Below, in pieces: positions 18,712 through 27,386 of a DNA stretch of 64,000 bases (its first letter is position 1; the number at the start of each line of letters is the position of its first letter). This DNA is from CAVOGJ01 sp963700865 (lineage in GTDB: Bacteria; Planctomycetota; Planctomycetia; Pirellulales; Pirellulaceae). The stretch covers positions 1,364,001 through 1,428,000 of the forward strand of contig CAVOZC010000018.1 of NCBI GenBank assembly GCA_963700865.1, read 5' to 3'. The notes below the pieces were generated by a model. The model saw only the letters and a list, made by a program, of their open reading frames with translations. It was not told where the DNA came from and did not search any database. The position numbers and the translations under genes were made by a program.

Positions 18712-18741
18712 TTGCTGACGCCATCACCGACAGCATATAAT
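18712..18741 (+). promoter_or_regulatory. Sigma-70-like promoter, near-leaderless
   Basis: TTGCTG (18712-18717), an 18-bp spacer, and TATAAT (18736-18741). The ATG of the next gene is only 9 bp beyond the -10 box, so transcription starting about 7 bp downstream would give a leader of a few nucleotides at most. Confidence 0.5.
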
Positions 18742-18750
18742 CGCGCTACC

Positions 18751-19095
18751 ATGATGTCTTTCCTGGCAAACCTGCAAAGCTATCACGCTGGCGAGTGTCT
18801 GCTCGTACTGGCGGCGGTCTTGATTGTCGTCGACTATTTCTTCCCGACCGATTGGCCGGCCCACTTCGGATATGTTGCCATTGCCGCGGCCAGTTTCTTC
18901 CTCAGCTGGAGCAGCGCGCCGGGTGCGTTTTGGGACGCGGTCAAGTCGGGAGGGTTGGCGATCGGCATTTGGCTGGCGCTGGCCGTCCTGCATCGCCTAT
19001 GGTTTCATCATTGGTTGTCAAACGCCGAAGGCGTGCCGGGACCGAGTGAGGCGGCGACTCAGGTGGAGCAGGCGACGGAGGACGAAGGGGCATGA
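18751..19095 (+). CDS. Small membrane protein upstream of M48 protease
   Basis: A 114-residue protein with three hydrophobic segments (LLVLAAVLIVVDYFF, FGYVAIAAASFFLSW, GLAIGIWLALAVLHRLWF) and an acidic soluble tail. No named family recognised. It overlaps the following M48 peptidase gene by 4 bp (ATGA), which points to translational coupling; the arrangement recalls NfeD-like or other small membrane partners of proteases, but no specific motif supports that. Confidence 0.7.
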   Translation: MMSFLANLQSYHAGECLLVLAAVLIVVDYFFPTDWPAHFGYVAIAAASFFLSWSSAPGAFWDAVKSGGLAIGIWLALAVLHRLWFHHWLSNAEGVPGPSEAATQVEQATEDEGA

Positions 19096-19940
19096 GTTAC
19101 GGTTACAGGACGCGCCGCAGCGGGAATTCGGGCGCTTGGAAAGTGCGGCTCCTGATTGCCGCCGCCATGGTGGCCTTTGCACTGATTCGCTACTACTCCA
19201 TGGGCCAGGTCAATCCGATCACGGGCGAGAAGCAGCGGGTTGCGATGACGTCGGATCAGGAAATCATGATGGGCTTGCAGGCGGCGCCTGAAATGGCGGC
19301 TCAGCATGGCGGTTTATATCCTGACCAGCGTGCCCAAAATCACGTCGACGCGATTGGCAATCAGCTCGTCGTCGCGCTGCTGGAATGTCTCCGGAAGGAG
19401 GGACGACAGAATCCTTACCAGTTCGACTTCCATCTGCTCCGCGATCCGCAAACGATCAACGCCTTTGCCTTACCAGGCGGCCAAGTCTTTATCACCTTCG
19501 CACTGTATCAGCGACTGTCGACAGATGGCCAACTGGCCGGTGTCTTGGCGCACGAAATTGGCCATGTCCTGTCGCGACATGGTGCGCAACGGATGGCGAA
19601 GCAGTCCCTCACCGAGGGCCTGGCCGGAGCGGCGGGTGTGGCCGGGGGCACGTATGATAGCGCCCGCATGGCGGCCGCCGTCGGTCAGATGATCAATATG
19701 AAATACGGCCGCGATGACGAGTTGGAATCGGACCGCTGGAGTGTCCTGCTGACGGCCGAGGCCGGTTATGACCCGCGGGCCATGCTGCAGGTGATGGACG
19801 TTCTGGAGGAGGCCAGTGGCGGTGGGGGGCCGCCAGAAATGATGAGTACGCACCCCAAGCCGGCGAATCGACGGGCCTACATTGACGAGGTGATTCATGA
19901 GGTCTTTCCCGACGGTCTGCCGGCCGGACTGAGGCCTTAG
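19092..19940 (+). CDS. M48-family zinc metallopeptidase
   Basis: A 282-residue membrane-anchored protease. One N-terminal transmembrane helix (VRLLIAAAMVAFALIRYY), then a peptidase domain with HEIGH at 154-158 and the third zinc-ligand glutamate in GRDDELESDRW (about Glu212). FALPGGQVFITFALYQRL is the standard M48 lead-in. Relatives (BepA, LoiP, HtpX-like) are membrane or periplasmic quality-control proteases. No TPR tail, so it is closer to the short LoiP type. Coupled to the preceding small membrane protein. Confidence 0.9.
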   Translation: MSYGYRTRRSGNSGAWKVRLLIAAAMVAFALIRYYSMGQVNPITGEKQRVAMTSDQEIMMGLQAAPEMAAQHGGLYPDQRAQNHVDAIGNQLVVALLECLRKEGRQNPYQFDFHLLRDPQTINAFALPGGQVFITFALYQRLSTDGQLAGVLAHEIGHVLSRHGAQRMAKQSLTEGLAGAAGVAGGTYDSARMAAAVGQMINMKYGRDDELESDRWSVLLTAEAGYDPRAMLQVMDVLEEASGGGGPPEMMSTHPKPANRRAYIDEVIHEVFPDGLPAGLRP

Positions 19941-19966
19941 ACGGCGTTGACTGGGGGAAGATCGGT

Positions 19967-20032
19967 GTGGCTGTGGCTTCCAGCCGCAGTGGAATCGTTT
20001 CCCCGTGCCGACTGGGGCGGATGCCCAGCCAC
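19967..20032. repeat. Dispersed GTGGCTG palindromic element, copy B1
   Basis: Begins GTGGCTGTGGCTTCCAGCC and ends in CCCAGCCAC, so the ends form an inverted repeat. An almost identical second copy lies 180 bp downstream. Confidence 0.75.
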
Positions 20033-20146
20033 GAGTGAGTGACCGGCCGCCGTCTGAATTCTTACAGAGCGTTGACTGGGGGAAGACCGGCCGCCGTCTG
20101 AATTCCTACAGACGCAGTCAGAATGGTCTCGCGTGAAAGATCGGGT

Positions 20147-20213
20147 GTGGCTGTGGCTTCCAGCCGCAGTGGAATCGTTTCCCCGTGCCGACTGGGGCAG
20201 GATGGCCAGCCAC
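20147..20213. repeat. Dispersed GTGGCTG palindromic element, copy B2
   Basis: Same sequence as copy B1, with one extra base near GGGGCAGGATGGCCAGCCAC. Flanking GCGTTGACTGGGGGAAG is also duplicated between the two copies, so the whole 180-bp block appears to have been tandemly duplicated. Confidence 0.75.
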
Positions 20214-20224
20214 GAGTGAGCTCG

Positions 20225-21550
20225 TTACCGCTCCGGCCGTTTCGCCGAACCGGCGACGACTTCGCGTGGCCCCTGCCACTGGTAGACCACGAGGGCCTGG
20301 AGCTCGCGCACGACCAGCTGATCATCGGCGACGGCCAGATGAGCCCAAGTGGGCGCGTCGGTGAGCTTACGTTCGTCGATCAACTCAAACGCTTGGGGAT
20401 TGGCGCGAATCAACAGGAGAATGCCTCGTTCATCGAGCGCCAGCAATCGTTGACCGTCGCTGACGATGCTCCAGTATTTCCCGAAAGGCTTGGTTCGCCA
20501 TTGCTGTTCGCCGGTCCGCAGGTCGAAGCAGCAGAATCTTTGGTTACGTAGCAACAAGTACCCATAATCGCCCACGACCACCGGCGACGACATGTAGGCC
20601 TCGAGCTTGCGATTCGACCAGGCCTCGACGAAGCGGAGCTGGTCTCCCTCGCGAACGATCTCCCAGAGTTGCCCCTGGCCGCTGTGAGCGCTGGTGAAAA
20701 TCGAGTTGCCGATGACCGTCGGGGTGAGAATATTCATTCCGCGAAAGGCCTCGATTTCCTGACTGGCGAGTTCTTCTCCATCGTCAGGACGCAGCAACTT
20801 AAGTTCCTGGCGACTTTGCACAACAACAAGTTTTTCACCTTGAATCGTCGCCAGAATCGGCGATGAAAAGGCACCACCTTGCATGCCGGTCGGGCCGCCC
20901 GGCGTCTGCCAGACGATCGTGCCATCCTGCTTATTCAAACGGAGGCAACAGGAGCCGGCTTGGATGTAGAGTGCATCGCCGTCGAGCAAGGGAGAACAGA
21001 CGAAGCCGAAGGCGGGAGCTCCTTGCTTTAGCAGTGCCTGAAAGTCGACTTGCCAGCGAATCTCACCCGTCGCCACATTGAGGGCCACCAAACGCTCCTC
21101 CATGCCGCCGACAAAAATGGTCTCGCCATCGCAGGCCGGCGTGGCACGAATCCAACTCCCGTTGGCTGCGGCGAAGAACGGAACCTTCATCGAACCGGGC
21201 CACGTCTGTTCCCACCGTTTCTGGCCGCTGATCCGATCGTAACAGCTGACCGCTTCGATTTTCTTGTCCCGAGTCTCGGTGGTCAGGATACAGTCTGGCG
21301 TCACCATTGGACCTGAATAACTCTCGGACAATTCGACGCGCCAGACCTCCTTCAGAGATTCGTCGCTGAGGTCCTGCGGCCAGGTGACCCCGGTGGATCG
21401 ACCGTTCCGTTCAGGACCCCGCCATTGCATCCAGGTGGCGGTTTCACCGCAAGCGGCGGGCGGTGTGACGTAGGGGAATGCGAGCAGCATGAGGAGGGGC
21501 ACCGTCAGGAACGGGGCGCCCAGGAGTCGACGCAAGGTGAGGGCTTCCAT
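20225..21550 (-). CDS. Exported PQQ-like beta-propeller protein
   Basis: About 441 residues with a signal peptide (FLTVPLLMLLAFPYVTPPAACG). The mature part opens WMQWRGPERNGRSTGVTWP, a very common start of planctomycete PQQ-propeller proteins. Blades follow with the repeated pattern of VALNVATGEIRWQVDF, LRLNKQDGTIVWQTPGG and CFDLRTGEQQWRTKPFG. It resembles BamB-type quinoprotein-fold domains without evidence that PQQ is bound. Likely periplasmic or outer membrane associated. Start ATG 21550 places the signal peptide first; upstream in-frame residues look non-coding. Confidence 0.85.
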   Translation of the reverse strand: MEALTLRRLLGAPFLTVPLLMLLAFPYVTPPAACGETATWMQWRGPERNGRSTGVTWPQDLSDESLKEVWRVELSESYSGPMVTPDCILTTETRDKKIEAVSCYDRISGQKRWEQTWPGSMKVPFFAAANGSWIRATPACDGETIFVGGMEERLVALNVATGEIRWQVDFQALLKQGAPAFGFVCSPLLDGDALYIQAGSCCLRLNKQDGTIVWQTPGGPTGMQGGAFSSPILATIQGEKLVVVQSRQELKLLRPDDGEELASQEIEAFRGMNILTPTVIGNSIFTSAHSGQGQLWEIVREGDQLRFVEAWSNRKLEAYMSSPVVVGDYGYLLLRNQRFCCFDLRTGEQQWRTKPFGKYWSIVSDGQRLLALDERGILLLIRANPQAFELIDERKLTDAPTWAHLAVADDQLVVRELQALVVYQWQGPREVVAGSAKRPER

Positions 21551-21690
21551 AAAGCGGGGCTCCGCAGGATTTGTAGGGGCAAAACAACTCCACCATGGTA
21601 GGCGAATGAGCCCAGGGAGCAACCGAGGCGGCCAGCAACCGTCGAATCACGGGACATCCGCGTGCTGGCAAGGAAGAAGACAGTCGAGAC

Positions 21691-21723
21691 AAAAAAAATG
21701 AGGGCCGCTGGAGAGCGGCCCTC
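21691..21723 (-). terminator. Rho-independent terminator (minus strand)
   Basis: On the minus strand, GAGGGCCGCT-CTCC-AGCGGCCCTC forms a perfect 10-bp stem (21700-21709 with 21714-21723), followed by ATTTTTTTT. It would end transcripts of the PilZ-like gene at 21992. Confidence 0.9.
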
Positions 21724-21763
21724 GTATCTCATCGGTCGACAGGGTCAACCGTTATCCCAAGTG

Positions 21764-21794
21764 CTCCTGAATTCAAAGGAATGGAATTCAGGAG
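21764..21794. repeat. Perfect 11-bp hairpin
   Basis: CTCCTGAATTC (21764-21774) and GAATTCAGGAG (21784-21794) are perfect inverted arms around a 9-nt loop. No T-run follows. It lies 41 bp from the terminator, in the 3' region of the PilZ-like gene; the rest of the 440-bp gap shows no gene. Confidence 0.7.
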
Positions 21795-21991
21795 AAGCCA
21801 GAAATGGAACCACGGCAAGCAACGACCGTGTTTTTCTAGGACAGCGACTCCATGCCATTCGGCTCTCTCGTCGCTGCTGTGAAATCTTAGTTCACTCTGC
21901 GAGCATCGCAAGTCATCAGTCTGAATTTCACAGGTTTTTCGCATTCTGATGATTTTTTAGCGATCGCCCCGGACAGGGGTCGGGATTCCCC

Positions 21992-22435
21992 TTAAGCCGG
22001 CTGGTCGCCAACGACCTGCACGAATTTTCCGCCGCTGTCATACCAGCCTTCACGGAGAAAGCGGCACCAAATCAAATTCATGAGCAGTCGGATGGGCGGG
22101 CTTTGCGGCCCCGTTGCAAATTCGACCACGACGTGACGATGCGCGATGGGTGTCGTGTGAAAGAATCCAAATCCCTCAAACGAGACGTGTTTGCCAATGA
22201 CGGTCAAGGGTGCTTCTGCCAGCCGGTTGCCGTGACGATCGGCGGGAATCGCCCGCACCAGAAAAGGATACGGATGTCGGATACTCGCCCGTCGCTCCTG
22301 GGCTACCCGCTCGTCGTGAGCCTGCACAATGATCTGATCGATGGCTTCCAGCAGCTGGGCGGACCGCTCGTGGGGATGGGGCAAGATTGCTAGACGCTCG
22401 CCCACTCTTGCGCATTCCGAATGATTCGTGTGCAT
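21992..22435 (-). CDS. PilZ-like domain protein
   Basis: About 147 residues. After a short helical N-terminus (SAQLLEAIDQIIVQAHDERV) comes ERRASIRHPYPFLVRAI, resembling the RxxxR half of the c-di-GMP-binding PilZ motif, and then VIGKHVSFEGFGFFHTTP, resembling the (D/N)xSxxG half. Beta-strand-rich sequence follows, ending FLREGWYDSGGKFVQ. The similarity is moderate; the aspartate of DxSxxG is replaced by His-Val-Ser, so nucleotide binding is uncertain. Start ATG 22435 (MHTNHSECAR) is preferred to one 225 bp upstream. A strong terminator lies downstream. Confidence 0.5.
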   Translation of the reverse strand: MHTNHSECARVGERLAILPHPHERSAQLLEAIDQIIVQAHDERVAQERRASIRHPYPFLVRAIPADRHGNRLAEAPLTVIGKHVSFEGFGFFHTTPIAHRHVVVEFATGPQSPPIRLLMNLIWCRFLREGWYDSGGKFVQVVGDQPA

Positions 22436-22703
22436 GAAGCATGGCTCCTGGCGTCGCTGGAAATGGGAACGTGGGCTTGGCGCTGCCAAGGGACCTGAGA
22501 CTCGGTCGGTCTGCCCCTGCGAATTCGACCCCGATCGGACCCCGGTCTTTGCCGACGGACGAGCGTTGCCCAATCGATGAGAATTTGAAGAAAAGCCGTC
22601 GGCACCGCGCGTCGCGGACGCCTGGGGCGCCGACCCGGGAGGCCTGCCGCCACGCATCAAGACTGTAGGTTACGAAACCTGGGTGGTCAAATCGGAAACC
22701 GGG

Positions 22704-24158
22704 CTAATTTTGAATCACCTGGGTCATGAGGGCGCGAGCCAGATTGGCTGCCAGTTGTTTGCCGAGCTGATTTCCGCAGATGGCCGTGAAGTCGTTCACG
22801 GGGTTCTCGGAATGCATGTGGATGCGGGCCAGGTCGGCACATGCGAGGCGAAATACGACCGCCGAGCGGTCGGGGGACGGAAGACCACGAACGACATGGG
22901 TCAGGCGATCCTTGTCGAGATGAAGCGTCCAATCGCCGCCGCCGCAGCCGGTGACTTGCAGCCCCACGATTTCCGGTCCCTTTGTCGGTGATTGCGCATC
23001 GCAACAACTCGCTAACAGCGCCGAAATGTCCAACTCGGGCAGTTCCAGCTTCGGCGGCTTTCGTTTTCCCCAGCGGTCGTCTTCCGCGTACTTCATCAAT
23101 TTCAATGCGAGCTTGCGGTCCAGTTTCGGGCAGGGGATCGGTGCGAATTTGTCGAGATTGGTACGATCAAACTGCGGGTCCATGAAATCATACGAGCCGT
23201 AGATGGAGATGTTTGACCACAACCAGCGCTCCATCTCGTTCAGCGGCGTGTCTGGCTTGGTGCCAAATCCCCGAAACTCGATCCCTGTCAAACCGTAATG
23301 ATCACTCGCGTAACTGATCGCCTCGCGCATCGTGATCGGATCGGTCGGTGCCAAGTGGTAGGTCCGTCCGTACGCTTCCGGGTTGTTGAATAACCGGCTG
23401 ATGACCGCCGAATTCCAATCGACGGGCGTGATGTTTCTGCGTTCCTCGCCGGTCAACCCCCACCGCACAGGCACATAATACTCGCCCTTCTCGTTGGGCT
23501 CGGTATTCTGCTGCAACACCGATGCCAACTTCATGTACAGATACGTCCCGTGATACGTGCTCGTGTATCCCGTTTGCGAATCGCCTGTGATGACCACGGG
23601 CCGATAAACGGTGAGCGACTCGAAAGCGGCGCATTCGCGGACAAGTTTTTCCGCAGTGAACTTGCTTTTCTCGTAGTCATTGCGAAATTCTTGCCCGACA
23701 TCCAGTTCGTCTTCCATGACGAGGTCGTGGCGGTGACCGCACACATAGGCGGTCGAAATGTAATGCATCTCCCGCAGACCCGCGGAGGTACACAGACGCA
23801 GGACATTGCGAGTGCCCTCGATGTTCGTCCGCCACGGCTCGCCATTGTGCTCATGAAAAGTGAGCGAGGCCGCACAATGCAGCATCGTGGTGCAGTTGTC
23901 TTCAATCCACTCGCGATCTTCGGGGCTGAGTCCCAGGTCCTCCTGGGTGATGTCTCCGGGTATCACCACGGGGCGGGGCAGCGGGTGCTTGAGCTGACGT
24001 TCCCACATTTGCATGGTCTGCTCGACCCGCTGTTCGGGGGTCCTGGCTTTGGTGCCCCGTACCAAGACCGCGATGCGGTGACCATCCTGGAGGAAATCGC
24101 GTACGAGATACTGTCCCAGTAATCCCGTCGCTCCCGTGAGAAGCACATAATTCCGCAT
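22704..24158 (-). CDS. Thioester-reductase-like extended SDR with C-terminal SCP2-like domain
   Basis: A 484-residue protein. The NAD(P) motif VLLTGATGLLGQYLV opens a male-sterility/NAD-binding-4 type reductase domain; catalytic Tyr/Lys lie in DYEKSKFTAEKLV; ISTAYVCGHR and VYRPVVITGDSQTG are typical. This family reduces acyl-CoA or acyl-thioesters to aldehyde or alcohol. The last ~110 residues (GGDWTLHLDKDRLTHVV, VVFRLACADLARI) look like a divergent SCP2 lipid-binding fold, which would fit a lipid substrate. It stands alone, with 250 bp upstream. Confidence 0.75.
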   Translation of the reverse strand: MRNYVLLTGATGLLGQYLVRDFLQDGHRIAVLVRGTKARTPEQRVEQTMQMWERQLKHPLPRPVVIPGDITQEDLGLSPEDREWIEDNCTTMLHCAASLTFHEHNGEPWRTNIEGTRNVLRLCTSAGLREMHYISTAYVCGHRHDLVMEDELDVGQEFRNDYEKSKFTAEKLVRECAAFESLTVYRPVVITGDSQTGYTSTYHGTYLYMKLASVLQQNTEPNEKGEYYVPVRWGLTGEERRNITPVDWNSAVISRLFNNPEAYGRTYHLAPTDPITMREAISYASDHYGLTGIEFRGFGTKPDTPLNEMERWLWSNISIYGSYDFMDPQFDRTNLDKFAPIPCPKLDRKLALKLMKYAEDDRWGKRKPPKLELPELDISALLASCCDAQSPTKGPEIVGLQVTGCGGGDWTLHLDKDRLTHVVRGLPSPDRSAVVFRLACADLARIHMHSENPVNDFTAICGNQLGKQLAANLARALMTQVIQN

Positions 24159-24408
24159 TGCTGTTGGAGACTCCTAAAAAGTTCAGGCGGGCAGCACTTC
24201 CCGTGGCCCGCATCATTCTATCGGCGTCCACGGGACCCCCATAGGGCAGGTCAGCCCGTCACGGAGTCCGTGGCAGTTTAGGTAAGAAAGCCAGCGGCCT
24301 GCCGCCCGAAGCGGCTGGTGATGAAGTCGTCCCGCCGAGGTGGTCGTCGGGAAACGACGTTTCGGCTCCACCAAAGGGGGGGCGACGCACCAGCCGTAGA
24401 TGCGCCCC
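24159..24408. other. Intergenic region with inverted repeats
   Basis: No gene seen. GGCTGGTG (24313-24320) pairs with CACCAGCC (24388-24395), enclosing a smaller hairpin around CGTCGGGAAACGACG; a folded element with possible roles in termination or as another repeat family member. Confidence 0.45.
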
Positions 24409-25389
24409 TCAGTTCTTGAGAAATGCGGCGGAATAATCCGGAAGCCGCTGCAGGGCCTCGCGCAACACGGTTTCTGCCTCGGCGGCTCGCTGTTGCTGCC
24501 GCAGGTCGTTGATCCAGCGGAGATAGATATGGGTCAGATTGGAACGCAGCAGGGGTTGCCGCGGCTGGATCGAAGTGCCCTGCAAGAGCAGCTGCACCGC
24601 CTGTCGATATTCTCCCCGACCACTGAGGTCGAGGGACCAGTTATTGACGACGACGGCGACGTTTTCCCGGGCAGACTGGTGGGCCGGGTCGAGTTGCCAG
24701 CTGATTTCAGTCGCTTCCAGCGCGGTTGCAAACTCGCGCTGCTCAAGCAGTTCCAGGCCCTGATTGTAAACCAGCTTGGCGAGCAGCTCGACGGGTGACA
24801 AGCGTCGTGCTGGCTCGGACGACGCGACTGCCACATTCATCCCGTCGTGGCTGGTCGTTTCAATCTCGACCACCGCGCCATCGGCACGAACCAGTTGACA
24901 GCGAACGTGCGCTGGAAACGCGACCGGCTCGACATGCAGGCCTTGTGCTCGAGCGAATTCGAGGAACAAGATCGTGGCCGTCACACAATTGTAGATTCCG
25001 TCGTCAAGAGTCCGACGTAGATCGCTGCAACCCGCATCGTATTGTCCGACCAGTACCCGACGATGGAGAAACTTGAGGATTGCGTCGGCCCGTTGCACGT
25101 CCGAGCCTTCGAAGAACGTGAGATGCCGGTCCAAGCGCCGTGTGTAGGATTGGAACTGGTCCACATAGGATTGCAGTTCGTCCTCATCCGCGGCGTGGCT
25201 GATCGCGATGCTGGCGCGGATCAAGTCAAACTTGTCAAGTTGTCCATCGGCCGCATCGGCCAGAACCGCCTCGCGAACGGATGCGGACAATCCGCTTCGC
25301 GAGGCTGATTCCGCCAGCGCGTGAGACGCGCTCAAATAAACGGTAACGAGTCCCCACAGGAACAGTCGGAATTTGGCAGGGCAGGGCAT
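24409..25389 (-). CDS. Exported transglutaminase-like/TPR protein
   Basis: A 326-residue protein with a signal peptide (FRLFLWGLVTVYLSASHALA). The central region has DDGIYNCVTATILFLEFARA followed by VEPVAFPAHVRCQLV, matching the cysteine and histidine blocks of SirB1/transglutaminase-like folds. Two or three TPR-like helical pairs follow (NQGLELLEQREFATALEATE, NNWSLDLSGRGEYRQAVQ). It may be a papain-fold hydrolase or only a structural relative; catalytic activity is not established. No partner gene adjacent. Confidence 0.7.
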   Translation of the reverse strand: MPCPAKFRLFLWGLVTVYLSASHALAESASRSGLSASVREAVLADAADGQLDKFDLIRASIAISHAADEDELQSYVDQFQSYTRRLDRHLTFFEGSDVQRADAILKFLHRRVLVGQYDAGCSDLRRTLDDGIYNCVTATILFLEFARAQGLHVEPVAFPAHVRCQLVRADGAVVEIETTSHDGMNVAVASSEPARRLSPVELLAKLVYNQGLELLEQREFATALEATEISWQLDPAHQSARENVAVVVNNWSLDLSGRGEYRQAVQLLLQGTSIQPRQPLLRSNLTHIYLRWINDLRQQQRAAEAETVLREALQRLPDYSAAFLKN

Positions 25390-25584
25390 CGGGAACGGAT
25401 CGGTGAAGACATCGGCCTGCCATCCAGCCTGGCCTGCGCGTCACTCGGGCGGTGCCCGGGATGAATCCATTCGCTCAATGCAAAGAGTCTACGCTGCATT
25501 TTTGCCACATCGCGGCTCGGCGGCACTTTTCCTGTCGGAAAAAATACACGTGTCCGGCGAGCTGTGAGCTTTGTACCGTTTCTT

Positions 25585-25616
<32 letters not shown>

Positions 25617-25640
25617 AATCGTATTTCGTCCCGTCTCGAG

Positions 25641-25711
25641 CTTGGGGTTCGCCGGGCGTGGCTGGTATCTTGCCCCAGTCGACGGCGGCTGGAAGCCACA
25701 GCCACGATGTT
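25641..25711. repeat. Dispersed GTGGCTG palindromic element, copy C
   Basis: Core 25658-25705: GTGGCTGG, then TCTTGCCCCAGTCGAC, GCGGCTGGAAGCC and CAGCCAC. It is preceded by GGGGTTCGCC, as in copy D. Inverted ends GTGGCTG/CAGCCAC. Confidence 0.75.
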
Positions 25712-25802
25712 GTTGATCCCAACGTGCCAGCATGGCCGTCGCGGAAAAAACTCTGCGAAGGCATCGTCCCAAACTCGCCGCCTGACAAGTCGTCCGCAGC
25801 GG

Positions 25803-27182
25803 TTAGTAATCAATTTGAGCTCGTAACGCCACGGTGCCAGCCGTGCTGCTTCCCAGCGTGGGGTCGTTCAGACTGGCGCTGATCCAGTTGAGTTGAAACT
25901 TGGTGAAGTTGTTCAAATACCAGTTCAGACCGAGCGTCGCGTTGGTCAGCCGCCGACCAGGGCCGACCAGACCCATCCCATTCAGATCGAGGTAGGAGAC
26001 GCGGGCGGCGACTTCCCAGGCCCCGCGCCCCCCGGTTTTGTGGTCGACGGGACAGCAGGGACGCACGCGGCCGAAGACGCCCGATTCACGCAAGTACGGG
26101 ATCGTCTCGCCCGTCAAGACGTAGCGCAAGTGGGCGTAGGCGCCGCCGAACGTATTGCTCTCGCCGCTTGTCCCTTCCACCGTGGCCCAGCGTGCCTCGG
26201 ACTGAAAGACCAGCCGTCCAAACGAGACGGCCCCTTCGACATTGAACAGATTCGAATTCTGCGTGGGTATCAAGCCCGTATTGACGAAGGGTGGCACGCC
26301 CACGATCGGGAGTACACTGAGTCCAGCAATACCCAGAATGGGGTTCTGGCCTACGAAAAACTCGTCCACGTTAACGAAAATCACCTCGTCGCGGCCCGGA
26401 TCGTTGAAGCTGTAACCAAATCCGAGATGGACGAGCCGTTCGTCGCCGCCATCGAGCGGCAGAAACGTTGTTCTGCCGGACGTTCCATAACCGCCTTGAT
26501 CGGCGTAGACATTTCCAAAAAAGTCGCTCAAGTAGCGATACCCGGACAGGGCCCAGGTCATCCGTTGGTCAAAAGCCGTGTCAAAGAGCATGATTCCTGT
26601 CTGGCGAAAGGGGCTCAGCGCGAACAGCGAGGGACGCTCCAGGAACGGCAATTCTCGAATGCTCGTCGGCTCGGTCATCCCCAAGGGTTTGCGATCCCTG
26701 CCGATGCGTATGTTGCCAAACGGCGTATCGTTGAATTGCATCCAGACATCAACAAACCGAGGCTGGGCCTGGGCCATGTCGAATTCGACAATGAAGGAAG
26801 TCTGCTCGGTCACCTTTCCCGCAGCCGCAAAACGGGCCCGACGAAAGCCCAGTCCGTCCTGGATGTCGCCCACGGTGGCACGGTTATTCGCATCTTGATA
26901 AAAGCCGCCCCAGTCAAGCTGAAAGAAGCCGGTGCTGCGTATGACCGGGTAGGTGACCTTGGCCTCTTCCGCCGCCTTGGCGGCCGCTGCCTCGGGCTGG
27001 GGTGGGTCCTTCTTTAACTGCAACTCGAGCGCTTCAATCCGCAGGGCCAACTGATCGATTTCGCTGGCCGGCTTGTCCGCTTCCGGCAACGGGGGCAGCG
27101 TAAAGAATTCGCCTTGGGCCGCGGCCCTGGCGGCGACGATCAGCAAGATGACCGCCACTTGCTTGACGACTTGCGATCTCAT
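25803..27182 (-). CDS. Porin O/P family (OprP-like) outer membrane protein
   Basis: About 459 residues: signal peptide (VVKQVAVILLIVAARAAAQG), a coiled-coil segment (IDQLALRIEALELQLKK) typical of planctomycete porins, then a beta-barrel with GFFQLDWGGFYQDANNRAT, FRRARFAAAGKV, NIRIGRDRKPLGM and the C-terminal TLGLNWYLNNFTKFQLNW. This matches the phosphate-selective porin O/P family; whether phosphate is the substrate cannot be told. It ends in an aromatic residue (QIDY), typical of barrel insertion signals. Start ATG 27182 puts the signal peptide first. Confidence 0.85.
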   Translation of the reverse strand: MRSQVVKQVAVILLIVAARAAAQGEFFTLPPLPEADKPASEIDQLALRIEALELQLKKDPPQPEAAAAKAAEEAKVTYPVIRSTGFFQLDWGGFYQDANNRATVGDIQDGLGFRRARFAAAGKVTEQTSFIVEFDMAQAQPRFVDVWMQFNDTPFGNIRIGRDRKPLGMTEPTSIRELPFLERPSLFALSPFRQTGIMLFDTAFDQRMTWALSGYRYLSDFFGNVYADQGGYGTSGRTTFLPLDGGDERLVHLGFGYSFNDPGRDEVIFVNVDEFFVGQNPILGIAGLSVLPIVGVPPFVNTGLIPTQNSNLFNVEGAVSFGRLVFQSEARWATVEGTSGESNTFGGAYAHLRYVLTGETIPYLRESGVFGRVRPCCPVDHKTGGRGAWEVAARVSYLDLNGMGLVGPGRRLTNATLGLNWYLNNFTKFQLNWISASLNDPTLGSSTAGTVALRAQIDY

Positions 27183-27386
27183 CCTCGGCGCACCTTGCAA
27201 CGGACCGCTTCATGCCATCCCGTGGCGGAGCCACTTCCGTCACTCCCTCAAATTCGTCTGGTAAGGGGGGTAAACTTTAACGATTGTGCCGACAATGACG
27301 ATTCTGCGGGTGAAGTGCCCGGGGCCCGTTGAAACTCGGGGAAGACTCCGTCACACTGCGTTTTTTCCCGACCGGAGGCAAGCTTG

